The notes beneath the pieces were generated by a model. It had not been told where the DNA came from. It saw only the letters and a list, made by a program, of their open reading frames with translations, and ran no database searches. Positions 1 through 8,382 of a stretch of DNA of 64,000 nt are shown piece by piece. The stretch lies in NCBI RefSeq assembly GCF_001187505.1, contig NZ_CP012150.1, positions 1,736,001 to 1,800,000 on the forward strand, written 5' to 3'. Source of the DNA: Mycolicibacterium goodii. Its GTDB lineage: Bacteria; Actinomycetota; Actinomycetes; Mycobacteriales; Mycobacteriaceae. Made by a program: the position numbers and the translations under genes. The number at the start of each line of letters is the position of its first letter. The first letter of the stretch is position 1.

Positions 1-27
1 GTGTCGCGCATGTCGATCGGCGGTCGA

Positions 28-1299
28 ATGAACCCGGGCGTGAGACCGGTCGGCTTCATCGCCGACGACATCACCGGGGCGACGGACCTGGCCAGCGCGC
101 TCGCGAAACGCGGGCTCGACACCCGGTTCGCCTTCGGCACCACCGCGGTGCCGGACGACGGAGGGGATGCGATCGTCGTCGCCCTGAAGATCCGCGCCGT
201 GCCTGCGGCCGAGGCGCGTGCAGCCGCGACGGAGGCCGCGAAGGCACTGCTCGCCGTCGGCGCCGAGCAGCTGTTCTCCAAGTACTGCAGCACATTTGAT
301 TCGACCGCGGACGGCAACATCGGACCCGTCGCCGATGCGCTCATCGACATGACGGGCGCTCGGCGAGTCGTGCACTGCCCGTCCTACCCGGCGAACGGGC
401 GAACGGTCTATCTGGGCCATTTGTTCGTCGGTGACCAGTTGCTCAGCGAGTCACCGATGCGCGACCATCCGCTCAATCCGATGCGGGATTCGTATCTGCC
501 GCGCCTGCTCGCCGCGCAGACACAGCGCGGTGTCGCGTCGATGAGACTGTCCGTCCTCGACGCCGGATCGGAGGCAATTGCGTCGTGCCTGAACGAGATT
601 ACCGAACAGAGCGTCGGCGCCCACCATGTCGTCGCCGACGCCGTCCGGGATGCCGACCTCGACGCGATTGCCTACGCCACGACGGGTGACGGGCTCGCGG
701 CGGGCGGTGCCGGGTACGGAGCTGCCTTCGCCGCGGCGGCGCATGCTCGCGCCGGTCACCGGACTGCGGATACCGGGCAGCGGCCCGTACCACCGCCCGG
801 GCCGACCGCGATGCTGGCGGGCAGCCTCTCCGGTGCGACGCGCGAACAGGTGCAGACGTTCGACGGGCCGACACTGACCCTCGGTGTCATCGACCTCGTC
901 GACGGGGACCATGCGGTGCAACGCTCGCTCGAATTCGCCGAACACCGCCTGGCCGAAGGACCGATTCTGATCACCACCGACCACGATTCCGTCGGGATAC
1001 GAGCGGGCGCGACCGGGCTGAGCCGGGCACAGGCCGCCCGCAGAATCGAAACGGCCATGGGCCGCATCGCGGTTGGGCTCACGAAGCTCGGCGTCCGCCG
1101 GCTGATCGTCGCCGGTGGGGAGACCTCGGGTGCGGTGGCCGAGGCGCTCGCCCTGCGGTCGGCGCGGATAGGACCTGACATCACCGTCGGCGTCCCATGG
1201 CTGGTGGTCGATGACCGCAAACTGGCGGTCGCCTTCAAGTCGGGCAACTTCGGCGGGCCGTCGTTCTTTCGCGATGCGGTAAAGGTGGCGGGACCGTGA
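28..1299 (+). CDS. otnK: four-carbon acid-sugar kinase (OtnK/DUF1537 family)
   Basis: The N-terminus carries the family signature GFIADDITGATDLA, and the glycine-rich nucleotide-binding segment VAGGETSGAVAEAL lies near residue 360. Family members phosphorylate 3-oxo-tetronate or related four-carbon acid sugars at the C4 hydroxyl in the cytoplasm. Length of about 420 residues is normal. GTG at 1 and ATG at 10 are in-frame alternatives; ATG at 28 gives the usual short N-terminus, but sequence upstream of the window is not visible. The stop overlaps the start of the class II aldolase-type decarboxylase by 4 bp (GTGA), so the two are translationally coupled and probably perform consecutive steps. 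The exact sugar acid cannot be read from sequence. Confidence 0.85.
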   Translation: MNPGVRPVGFIADDITGATDLASALAKRGLDTRFAFGTTAVPDDGGDAIVVALKIRAVPAAEARAAATEAAKALLAVGAEQLFSKYCSTFDSTADGNIGPVADALIDMTGARRVVHCPSYPANGRTVYLGHLFVGDQLLSESPMRDHPLNPMRDSYLPRLLAAQTQRGVASMRLSVLDAGSEAIASCLNEITEQSVGAHHVVADAVRDADLDAIAYATTGDGLAAGGAGYGAAFAAAAHARAGHRTADTGQRPVPPPGPTAMLAGSLSGATREQVQTFDGPTLTLGVIDLVDGDHAVQRSLEFAEHRLAEGPILITTDHDSVGIRAGATGLSRAQAARRIETAMGRIAVGLTKLGVRRLIVAGGETSGAVAEALALRSARIGPDITVGVPWLVVDDRKLAVAFKSGNFGGPSFFRDAVKVAGP

Positions 1300-1937
1300 G
1301 CTTCGAGGACGCACAGCGGACCCAGATGGTGCGACTCGGCGCCGCCCTGTACGAACGGGGACTGACTCCGGGCCGCACCGGAAACCTCAGCGTCCGGGCG
1401 GGGGACCGGATCATGGTCACACCGACCAATGCGTGTCTGGGCCGGCTCGACCCCGAGCGACTCGCCGTGACATCGCTCGACGGGCAGCACCTCTCGGGAG
1501 ACCTGCCGTCCAAAGAGCTCGTCCTGCACCGCGCCCTCTATCGGCACCACCCCGCGTGTACCGCGGTGGCACACCTGCACTCCACCTGCGCAGTCGCCGT
1601 CTCGTGTCTACCGAACCTGTGTCCCGACGACGTACTGCCGCCGATCACCCCGTATTTCGTCATGCGCGTCGGACGCCTGCCGCTGATCGACTATGCGCCG
1701 CCTGGAAGCCCTGAGCTCGCCCAGTTGGTATCGAGGGCGGCAGAGCGCTCCCGCTCGGTGTTGCTGCGCAACCACGGGTCACTCGTCGCGGCGCAGTCGC
1801 TCGAGGGCGCGGTCGATGCCGCGGAGGAAATCGAGGAGACCGCGCGCCTGCACCTGCTCTTGGAAAACCGTTCGCCGACGTTGCTGACAGCCCAAGCGGT
1901 GGCAGAGCTGCACCGCCGTTTCCCCGCGACCGCCTGA
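1296..1937 (+). CDS. otnC: 3-oxo-tetronate 4-phosphate decarboxylase / class II aldolase (OtnC-like)
   Basis: A 213-residue class II aldolase/adducin-domain protein. The zinc-binding pair HLHS (in AVAHLHSTCAVA) and the later RNHGSLV motif supply the expected metal histidines, and GNLSVR near residue 32 is the conserved phosphate-loop segment. Family members decarboxylate or cleave phosphorylated sugar acids. The GTG start overlaps the stop of the acid-sugar kinase by 4 bp, the usual OtnK-OtnC pairing, in which kinase product becomes decarboxylase substrate and yields a triose phosphate. The permease that follows may import the substrate. A fuculose-phosphate-aldolase-like role is possible if the kinase has a different substrate. 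Confidence 0.8.
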   Translation: MSFEDAQRTQMVRLGAALYERGLTPGRTGNLSVRAGDRIMVTPTNACLGRLDPERLAVTSLDGQHLSGDLPSKELVLHRALYRHHPACTAVAHLHSTCAVAVSCLPNLCPDDVLPPITPYFVMRVGRLPLIDYAPPGSPELAQLVSRAAERSRSVLLRNHGSLVAAQSLEGAVDAAEEIEETARLHLLLENRSPTLLTAQAVAELHRRFPATA

Positions 1938-1991
1938 CACCCGTTGACCCACAATACGATCCCGTCCCACATTGCCGACCATTGGAGCAAC

Positions 1992-3473
1992 ATGAGGCCA
2001 TTTCAGGAGCTTTCGCCGACCGTGGCGCCGAAACCGACCCAGCCTCGGCTCGGCGGCAACATGGGCGTCATCAGTTTGATCTTCACCGTCATGGCCTTCA
2101 GCGCACCGGCTGTGGCTTTCCTCGGGTTCATCCCCGTGGCCATCGCTTTGGGTAACGGTGTCGGCACGCCGGTGGCCTTTCTGGCCTGCGGGGTCGTGGT
2201 AGCGCTCGTGGCCGTGGGGCTCACCAGAATGGCTCGGAGCCTGCCGAACCCCGGTGGCTTCTACGCGTTCATCAGTGCCGGCCTGGGCAAGACCGTCGGC
2301 CTCGGTGCCGGATTCGCCGCGATCATCATCTATTACGTCGCGTGCATGAGCACCTACGCACTGGGCGGTATCGCCATGAGGACGATCGTCGCCGACGTCT
2401 TCCACGGGCCCGCCCTGCCGTGGTGGATCTTCGCCGCGGCACTCTGGGGGATCGTCGGAGTGCTCGGCTACTTCAGAGTCGATTTCTCCGCCCGGGTATT
2501 GACGGTTTTCCTCGGGCTCGAGTTACTGCTCCTGGCCGCCTACGACGTTTCGGTGTTGATCCGCGGCGGAGCCGACGGTCTGTCCCTGGATTCGTTCCAT
2601 CCGGAGAACATCTTCTCGGGTTCGGTGGCCATCGCGTTCATGTTCGGCGTCGGGTTGTACGGCGGGTTCGAGGCGACGGTGATCTTTCGTGATGAGGTGC
2701 GTACCCCGGAGCGGACGATTCCGCGGGCGACCTACGCGGTTGTGGCGTTGCTGGCCGTGATGTATTCGCTGACGGCGTGGCTGTTCATCAACGCGTACGG
2801 CCCCGTGGCGGTTCTCGATGTCGTCACGGCCGATCCCACCGCCGCAGCGACCGCGAGCATCAAGGAATTCACCGGCGAGTTCGCCTACACCATGGCAACC
2901 GTGCTGTTGCTGACGAGCGCGTTCGCCTCCAGCCTGGCCGCGCACTCTTTCACCACGCGATACGCCTTCAACCTCAGCGCCGACAAGATCCTGCACCATT
3001 CGCTCAGCCGGGTGCACAACACCCAGCTCTCCCCGCACCGCGCGTCGATCGCCATCAGCGTGGCGACGTTCGTCGGACTTGTCCCGCTGGTGCTGGCCCG
3101 GATCCCCGACTCCACCGTCTACGGTCGATTGAGCGGCGTCTACACCTACACTTTCCTGCTGTTGCTGATCCTCGTCGCGTTCGCAATCCCGGCCTATCTG
3201 ATACGACATCGAAAGACCGAAGAATCGATTGTCAAGCCCGCCGCCGCGTCCGGGCTTGCGGCCGTCATCCTCTGCATCGCTCTCTACCTCGCGACGGTCA
3301 ACTTCGAACTGATCACCGGTGCCACTGGAGCTTTGACAGTCGTTCTGCTGCTGCTCATCTATGGGATCGTCGCCGCGGGCATCGTGATGGCATCGATCTA
3401 TCGGCGAAAGCGGCCCGAGGTCTACGCGCGGATCGGCCGTGACGACACCAATCTCACGCGTGTCGACGGTTGA
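1992..3473 (+). CDS. APC-superfamily amino acid/polyamine permease
   Basis: An integral membrane transporter of about 493 residues with roughly twelve hydrophobic segments, beginning at SLIFTVMAFSAPAVAFLG and ending near residue 480. The first helix has the helix-breaking glycine/proline pattern typical of APC transporters, and GVGLYGGFEATVIFRDE matches the conserved helix-6 region. ATG 1992 is preferred because GGAG lies 5 bases upstream; an in-frame TTG at 1944 is the alternative. It follows otnC by 54 bp on the same strand and may be co-transcribed, importing an amino acid or a sugar-acid precursor. The substrate cannot be assigned. It ends 7 bp from the convergent dioxygenase gene. Confidence 0.82.
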   Translation: MRPFQELSPTVAPKPTQPRLGGNMGVISLIFTVMAFSAPAVAFLGFIPVAIALGNGVGTPVAFLACGVVVALVAVGLTRMARSLPNPGGFYAFISAGLGKTVGLGAGFAAIIIYYVACMSTYALGGIAMRTIVADVFHGPALPWWIFAAALWGIVGVLGYFRVDFSARVLTVFLGLELLLLAAYDVSVLIRGGADGLSLDSFHPENIFSGSVAIAFMFGVGLYGGFEATVIFRDEVRTPERTIPRATYAVVALLAVMYSLTAWLFINAYGPVAVLDVVTADPTAAATASIKEFTGEFAYTMATVLLLTSAFASSLAAHSFTTRYAFNLSADKILHHSLSRVHNTQLSPHRASIAISVATFVGLVPLVLARIPDSTVYGRLSGVYTYTFLLLLILVAFAIPAYLIRHRKTEESIVKPAAASGLAAVILCIALYLATVNFELITGATGALTVVLLLLIYGIVAAGIVMASIYRRKRPEVYARIGRDDTNLTRVDG

Positions 3474-3480
3474 CTCGGCA

Positions 3481-4326
3481 TCAGCGGATCGGTTCGTCGC
3501 CGAGCACCGTGGTGCGCAGCAGGTGGCGCGGCGAGTCGGGGTCGTACGGGGCCGCGCGGTGCAGCACCCCCTGGTTGTCCCAGATGACCGTGTCGCCGAC
3601 GGACCACCTGTGGCTGTACACCTTGTCGGGTGTGGTGGTGCGGGCCAGCAGCTCGTCGAGCAGCGCGCGGCCCTCATCGCGGTCCATACCGACGATGTAG
3701 TCCGCAGAAGCCCCGAGCACCAACGACTTGCGGCCGTTGCGGTGGGTCCACACCATCGGGTTCTCGTGGGTCGGTCGGGCGGCCCACCGCTGTCGCTGCT
3801 CGGGTGTCGGGTCGGGGTAGACCCGCCGCTGTGACGCTTCGAGGGAATGGACGACGCGCAGTGTCCCGTAGCGTTCCTTCTCGTCGTCGTCGAGGGATTC
3901 GTAGGCCGCGTAGGCGTTGGCGAACTCGGTCTCCCCGCCGCGGGCGGCCACCTCGATCGCGGACAGCACGGTGGCCTTCTGCGGGCACTCGTCACCCAGC
4001 GGTGTGCAGCCGTCGATATGCCAGTCGAATGTGGCCTTCAGATACTCCGCCGCCCCGTTCTTGGTCCGGTCGAGCGTGATCGGGTAGATACCCGACACCG
4101 GGTGGTGGCCGTCGGCCGACCGGTCGACCTCACCGAGGCGCTGCGAAAACGCCACCTGGGCATCGGGTTCCAGATGCAGACCGCGGAACACCAGGACACC
4201 GTTGTCCTCAAGGGCGTCGAGCACTGCCGCGGCGATGACGTCGTCGGTGGCCAGTCGCTCGGGGTCGATGCCCACCACCTCGACACCCACCGACGCGGTC
4301 AGCTTGTTGATGGTCAGCACACTCAT
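3481..4326 (-). CDS. TauD/TfdA-family Fe(II)/2-oxoglutarate-dependent dioxygenase
   Basis: A 281-residue member of the taurine dioxygenase family. The HxD iron motif is in DWHIDGCTP, the distal histidine in VLHRAAPYD, and the 2-oxoglutarate-binding arginine shortly after in RHLLRTT. These enzymes hydroxylate their substrate next to a heteroatom or a carboxylate, consuming oxygen and 2-oxoglutarate. ATG 4326 has GGAGA upstream and places the conserved LTASVGVEVVGID at the normal N-terminal position. It is the last gene of a minus-strand run with ferredoxin reductase, SDR, Rieske oxygenase and a small companion protein, suggesting another oxidative step in the same catabolic route. Substrate unknown. 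Confidence 0.85.
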   Translation of the reverse strand: MSVLTINKLTASVGVEVVGIDPERLATDDVIAAAVLDALEDNGVLVFRGLHLEPDAQVAFSQRLGEVDRSADGHHPVSGIYPITLDRTKNGAAEYLKATFDWHIDGCTPLGDECPQKATVLSAIEVAARGGETEFANAYAAYESLDDDEKERYGTLRVVHSLEASQRRVYPDPTPEQRQRWAARPTHENPMVWTHRNGRKSLVLGASADYIVGMDRDEGRALLDELLARTTTPDKVYSHRWSVGDTVIWDNQGVLHRAAPYDPDSPRHLLRTTVLGDEPIR

Positions 4327-4366
4327 CGGCGTGTCTCCTCGGTTTCGGTACGGGTCACGGCGCGGC

Positions 4367-4696
4367 TCACGGTGCTGGCTCGCCGGTGCGCACCATGACG
4401 GCATCGGCCGAGTCGACCGGGGCGGGTTGGTGCATGATCTCGACCGACATGGCGACCATGATCAGCGAATAGATGAGGTGCAACAGGTTGACGGCATCCT
4501 CGGGCATGTCGTCGAGGGGATACTTGTCGCAGTACTCGATCGCCTCATCCAGGCGCGGGAAGAACGCGTCGTAGAACTCGTGCAACGCGGGCATGGTGCT
4601 GCTCACCCGTTGCTCCCACCGCTCGGTTTCGGTTGCCAAGCACCATGTTTCGGCGTAGGGATCGAGCTCGGCGAAGGCACTGGGTAGGCGCGCCAT
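4367..4696 (-). CDS. small Rieske-associated protein, 109 aa (copy 1)
   Basis: No known function is recognised. The protein is acidic and helical, with the core EYCDKYPLDDMPEDAVNLLH followed by a hydrophobic LIYSLIMVAM stretch. Its start lies 1 bp beyond the stop of the upstream Rieske oxygenase, so translation is coupled. A protein of the same length (109 aa) and clear similarity (YCDKFPLDDLPEDVLNLLRL) follows the second Rieske gene at 9648-9977, and no classical small beta subunit is present in either operon. I infer a dedicated partner or assembly/stability subunit of this oxygenase type. The hydrophobic stretch is too short and isolated to call a membrane anchor. Confidence 0.75.
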   Translation of the reverse strand: MARLPSAFAELDPYAETWCLATETERWEQRVSSTMPALHEFYDAFFPRLDEAIEYCDKYPLDDMPEDAVNLLHLIYSLIMVAMSVEIMHQPAPVDSADAVMVRTGEPAP

Positions 4697-4697
4697 G

Positions 4698-5963
4698 TCA
4701 CACCCCCGCCGTGGCGTGCGCACGCTGATAGGCCTCGACCCAGTCGACGGCGACCCTGTGCAGGTGGCGCACCAGGATCTCCTGATCGTTGAGCGGATAG
4801 TCGTCGATGACGTCGTACTCCAGCGCGGCCTGGGTACCGCCGAGCATGCCCGCGTCCTGCAGCGCGAACTCCTTGAGCACCACCGCGGCGACCTCGTGTT
4901 CTATGCGCTCCCGCACGGTGCGCGCCGGATGGAAGTAGGTGAACGCCTCGAAGCGGTGCGTGTTGTGCGATGTGGGCCAGTACCGGTACAGCAGGTACCA
5001 ACCCCCGTAGATCAGGATCTCGAGGTTGGGGAAGATCTGGAAATTGCTTATGCCCCATGGCTCGATGCCGCCCGGGTTGAGCCCCGCGGGCAGGTCACCG
5101 ATGTCGGGGGTGCGCCACGGCCCCACCAGACCGCTCCCGGTGACCCGCTCGATCGGGTACATGTACTCCGGTGCCAGCAGCCAGCGCCGGGTGCCTGCCG
5201 TGGACACCAGGCGGTGCGGCCCGTCGATCTGGAAATGTCCACAGGTGAAACCCGCGTTGGGATCTCGGACCTCGGGCGGCACCTGCTGGGTGTGCAGCGA
5301 CGGCACGTGGTAGTACTCCTGGAACGCGTCGGCGAAGATCTTCCAGTTGCTGTTGTTGTGCGCAACCCAGTCGTAGCGTTCGGTGAGCAGCCCGAACGGG
5401 TAGTCGTCGAGGCCGGTCACCATGGGGCCCAGAAACTCCCGCAGGCTCTGGCGCGGTTCACGGTCGAAGTTGACGAACACGAACCCGGCCCAGACATCGC
5501 AGTGCACCTCGACCAGACCGAATTCGCCGGCATCGAAGCCGGCGAACCGGCCTGCGTCGGGAGCGGCAACCAGTGCGCCGTCGAGGCCGTACCGCCATCC
5601 GCAGTGCCTGCATGCGAATTCTGTTCCGGTGCTGCGCAATTCGGTGGCACGGAAGTCCGGGACCGCGACGCTGTGGCCGCGTCGGCGACACACGTTGTGG
5701 AACGCGCGGATCCGTTCGTCGTGCCCCTTGACCAGCAGCAGCGACGCGTCGGCGGCCTCGATCCGGCGGGTGATGTAACTGCCGACGTCGGGGGTCTCTT
5801 CGACGCGGCTGACGTTGAGCCACGCGCGTCTGAAGATCGCCTCACGTTCTGCGGCGTAGAACTCCGGGGAGATGGAGTCGCGGAACGGGATCGGCCCGGT
5901 ACCGAGCTCTGGATAGTGTGCGGTCCATGACCCTTCGGCCGGCTTGGGCCACCTGGTCGCCAT
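4698..5963 (-). CDS. Rieske-type oxygenase alpha subunit with altered [2Fe-2S] ligands
   Basis: A 421-residue aromatic-ring-hydroxylating oxygenase alpha subunit. The Rieske domain occupies about residues 45-150. The mononuclear iron site is intact around residues 206-224 (NWKIFADAF then YHVPSLH, His219 and His224). In the Rieske site the canonical CxH reads C92-R-R94 and the canonical CxxH reads C118-R-H-C121, so both histidine ligands are replaced while all cysteines remain. The paralogue at 9995-11260 has the normal CRH and CKYH. Neighbours are a ferredoxin-type reductase, SDR and the 109-aa companion. It may bind an unusual cluster or act without electron entry through this centre. Substrate unknown. 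Confidence 0.88.
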   Translation of the reverse strand: MATRWPKPAEGSWTAHYPELGTGPIPFRDSISPEFYAAEREAIFRRAWLNVSRVEETPDVGSYITRRIEAADASLLLVKGHDERIRAFHNVCRRRGHSVAVPDFRATELRSTGTEFACRHCGWRYGLDGALVAAPDAGRFAGFDAGEFGLVEVHCDVWAGFVFVNFDREPRQSLREFLGPMVTGLDDYPFGLLTERYDWVAHNNSNWKIFADAFQEYYHVPSLHTQQVPPEVRDPNAGFTCGHFQIDGPHRLVSTAGTRRWLLAPEYMYPIERVTGSGLVGPWRTPDIGDLPAGLNPGGIEPWGISNFQIFPNLEILIYGGWYLLYRYWPTSHNTHRFEAFTYFHPARTVRERIEHEVAAVVLKEFALQDAGMLGGTQAALEYDVIDDYPLNDQEILVRHLHRVAVDWVEAYQRAHATAGV

Positions 5964-6017
5964 GTGAACCTCCGTGTGGGTGGTGGATGGGGATGTCTGC
6001 CGCGGTCACCTGCCCGG

Positions 6018-6761
6018 TCACATCACCGCGCCGCCGTTGACGCCGAGGGTCTGTCCGGTGATGAACCCGGCTTCATCGGAGCACAGGAAGCCGACCGCGG
6101 CGGCGATGTCGGCCGGTGCGCCGAGCCTACCGAGCGGGATGTTGGCGGCGATGGTCTCGTTCGGCGGCAGGTGGCCCGCGGCCTGCGACGCGTGCTGCAT
6201 CGGGGTCTCGATGCCCGACGGGGGAATGTTGTTGACCGTGATGCCGTGCGGTGCGTATTCGCGGGCAAGGGATTTCGTCAATGTCAGCAGCGCGCCTTTG
6301 GAGGACGCGTAGTGCGCCGCGAACGGTGTGCCGCGTTGTGCGCTGGATGAGGAGATCAGCACGATGCGGCCCCACCCGGCGTCGACCATGTCGGGCAGCG
6401 CCACCTGGCAGCAGCGGAAGGTGCCGCTGAGGTTCACGTCGATCATCTGCGCCCACGACTGCTCGGTGATGTCCGCGAACGACGCGTAGCCGAACATGCC
6501 CGCGCAGGTGACCAGGATGGCGACGGCACCGAGCTCACTGCGGACCTTGGCGAAGGCCTCCTCGACCGCGGCACGGTCGGTGACATCGGTGCCGACCGCG
6601 AACGCGGTCACCCCCTCGGCCCGCAGGTCGTCGCTGACGCGTTGCGCGGCATCGACATTCACGTCCAGCACGGCGACCTGGTGGCCGCGCCTGCCCAGTT
6701 CGTGGCAGGTCGCCTCGCCCATGCCCGACGCGCCGCCGGTCACCACCGCCACTCGGCTCAT
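6018..6761 (-). CDS. short-chain dehydrogenase/reductase (SDR)
   Basis: A classical SDR of 247 residues. TGGASGMGEA near residue 8 is the glycine-rich NAD(P) loop, LDVN about residue 32 ends the second strand of the Rossmann fold and suggests NAD(H), and the catalytic Ser and YxxxK appear as LISSSSAQ and HYASSK. The C-terminal NGGAVM is typical. The start (ATG 6761) overlaps the stop of the upstream ferredoxin reductase by 4 bp, so the genes form one operon with the Rieske oxygenase downstream. A dehydrogenation of a cis-diol or alcohol made by the oxygenase is the natural inference; the exact alcohol is not determinable. Confidence 0.85.
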   Translation of the reverse strand: MSRVAVVTGGASGMGEATCHELGRRGHQVAVLDVNVDAAQRVSDDLRAEGVTAFAVGTDVTDRAAVEEAFAKVRSELGAVAILVTCAGMFGYASFADITEQSWAQMIDVNLSGTFRCCQVALPDMVDAGWGRIVLISSSSAQRGTPFAAHYASSKGALLTLTKSLAREYAPHGITVNNIPPSGIETPMQHASQAAGHLPPNETIAANIPLGRLGAPADIAAAVGFLCSDEAGFITGQTLGVNGGAVM

Positions 6762-7828
6762 TCGTACACCACCTTCACCGTGCGACTCGTGGGCAGCGCC
6801 TGGCAGGTCACCACCCATCCCTCGGCGACCTCGTCGTCGTCGAGGGCGTCGTTGTTCAACAGCCGCGCACTGCCTTCCACCACCTGACCGATGCATGTTC
6901 CACAGGTGCCGACCTCGCACGAGGACGGGGCCCGCAATCCGGCCAGGCGTGCGGTCTGCAGCAGCGTGGTACCGGCCCGGTAGGGCTGGGTGACCGTGGT
7001 CCGCCCCAGCACGATGGTCACCTCTTCGGTGCCGGCCGATTGCGCGGCGGCCTGCGCTGTGACCGGAGCGAGGCTGAAGCGCTCCAGATGCACCCGCTCG
7101 GCGGGAGTCCCCGCGTCGAGCAGGACGCGTTCGACGGTGTCCATGAACGGGGCCGGTCCGCACACGTAGTAGTCGGCATCTTCGGTACCGACACCGCCAC
7201 CGGCGCAGAGGAATTCGGCGACGTGCCGCGCGGACACCACCCCGTCGTCGGCGTCGAGATGATGATGCAGCTGCAGGCGGTCGCGGTGGGTGTCGGTCAG
7301 CCGGGCCAGCGCGTCGCCGAAGATCACCGACTCGGCGTCGCGGTTGGCGTAGAACATCCGGGTGCGTCGCGTGGTCGCGGCGAGTGTGGTGTTCACCAAG
7401 GAGAACACCGGTGTGACGCCGCTGCCCCCGGCGAACGTGACGACGTCGCGGTCGGCCGCGGTGAGCACGAAGCGTCCGTCGGGTGCGGCGGTGAGCAGCA
7501 CGTCGCCCGCGGCGACGGTGTCGTTGAGCCAGTTCGACACCACACCGTCGCGGTCGCGTTTGACGGTGATCCGCAGATCGGGGTCGACCTCGGGCGACGA
7601 CGACATCGAATAGCAGCGCCGGTGTTCGGTGCCGCCGACGGTCACCTTGATCGTGACGAATTGTCCTGCCGCGTAACGGAATCGATCCGAGAAGTGCTCG
7701 GGGACATCGAGGATCAGCGATACCGCGTCGGCGGTCTCGCGGATGACGTCCTTGACCCGCAGCGGCGTGAAACCGTCGGCGTCGGTGCGGCCGGCGGAAC
7801 GGTCGAGGGGTGCTGTCGATGTCTCCAT
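6758..7828 (-). CDS. ferredoxin-NAD(P)H oxidoreductase component (KshB-like)
   Basis: The protein has an FAD-binding domain (RCYSMSSSP, about residues 80-90), an NAD-binding domain (FAGGSGVTP and YVCGPAPFMD) and a C-terminal plant-type [2Fe-2S] domain with CEVGTCGTC and a later cysteine in VVTCQA. This order is that of KshB/PaaE-type reductases that feed electrons to Rieske oxygenases. The ATG at 7828 is preferred over an in-frame ATG at 7861 because a good -10 (TACTGT) and the 20-bp operator lie immediately upstream, which would make the message almost leaderless. It is the first gene of the operon reductase-SDR-Rieske-companion-TauD and may serve both Rieske proteins. Confidence 0.88.
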   Translation of the reverse strand: METSTAPLDRSAGRTDADGFTPLRVKDVIRETADAVSLILDVPEHFSDRFRYAAGQFVTIKVTVGGTEHRRCYSMSSSPEVDPDLRITVKRDRDGVVSNWLNDTVAAGDVLLTAAPDGRFVLTAADRDVVTFAGGSGVTPVFSLVNTTLAATTRRTRMFYANRDAESVIFGDALARLTDTHRDRLQLHHHLDADDGVVSARHVAEFLCAGGGVGTEDADYYVCGPAPFMDTVERVLLDAGTPAERVHLERFSLAPVTAQAAAQSAGTEEVTIVLGRTTVTQPYRAGTTLLQTARLAGLRAPSSCEVGTCGTCIGQVVEGSARLLNNDALDDDEVAEGWVVTCQALPTSRTVKVVYE

Positions 7829-7838
7829 CGCTTGCAAC

Positions 7839-7858
7839 AGTATCAAGTACTTGTCATT
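7839..7858 (-). promoter_or_regulatory. 20-bp operator/promoter element, copy 1
   Basis: Read on the minus strand the element is AATGACAAGTACTTGATACT. It has a CAAG-TA-CTTG palindrome at its centre and its right end overlaps a -10-like TACTGT just upstream of the ferredoxin-reductase start; TTGAGA 18 bases before that can serve as -35. The same 20 bp with one substitution lies at 11359-11378. It sits in the gap between the MarR gene and the reductase operon, so MarR is the obvious candidate ligand, although the core also resembles the reported KstR2 motif. Confidence 0.6.
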
Positions 7859-7896
7859 CATCTCAAGGGTCGGCCGCACGTCGGATGGAGGACGGA

Positions 7897-8352
7897 TCAG
7901 GCCGGGCCGACGTGGTCGTCGTGCACGGTGTGGCCGGTGCCCTGCTCGATCACGCGGCGCAGCAGCCCCCGCAGCTGCTCCTGCTCGTCGCGGGAGAGCA
8001 CGCCGAACACCTTCTCGTGCGCCGCGACCGCGTCGGCGACCACGGCCGAGGCGACCGCGCGTCCCTCGTCGGTGAGGAACACCTGCAGGATGCGTCCGTG
8101 CTGCGGATCCTGCTTGCGCTCGACGAGTCCGCGTTTCTCCAGTGCGGTCAGGGCGAGTTGCACACCCTGCGGCGTGATCAGCAGGCGCCTTGCCAGTTGG
8201 GCCGCCGACAGGCCGGGTTCGTTGCTGAGCTGGCGCAGCACGCCGATCTGGGCGGTGCTGACGCCGTGGTCCTTGACGGCGTCGTTGACCGCGGTGAGCG
8301 AGAAATAGAACGCCTGCTTGAGCCACCACAAGGTGTTGTCGGTGAGTTCCAT
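7897..8352 (-). CDS. MarR-family transcriptional regulator
   Basis: A 151-residue winged-helix regulator. The recognition region is LSAAQLARRLLITPQGVQLA (about residues 48-67), followed by the wing segment KRGLVERKQDPQHGR and C-terminal dimerisation helices. It is the last gene of the minus-strand operon Rieske2-companion-amidohydrolase-marR, starting 30 bp after the amidohydrolase stop. No operator lies directly before it, but the operon's own promoter region and the next operon both carry the same 20-bp element, consistent with one MarR protein repressing the whole island and itself. The inducer is probably an aromatic or phenolic acid-like substrate, which is inference from the family only. 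Confidence 0.88.
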   Translation of the reverse strand: MELTDNTLWWLKQAFYFSLTAVNDAVKDHGVSTAQIGVLRQLSNEPGLSAAQLARRLLITPQGVQLALTALEKRGLVERKQDPQHGRILQVFLTDEGRAVASAVVADAVAAHEKVFGVLSRDEQEQLRGLLRRVIEQGTGHTVHDDHVGPA

Positions 8353-8382
8353 GCTCGTCTCCTGCCGTGCGTCAACTCGACG

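Noticed and set aside
4695..5930. 411-codon plus-strand frame opposite the first Rieske gene
   Set aside because: No family motif or ribosome site; long antisense frames are common in GC-rich DNA, and the minus-strand protein has clear oxygenase motifs.
7842..7855. KstR2 box controlling the reductase operon
   Set aside because: The CAAGnnCTTG core fits, but the second copy at 11359 breaks the palindrome while the extended 20 bp is conserved, which fits a dedicated local regulator better.
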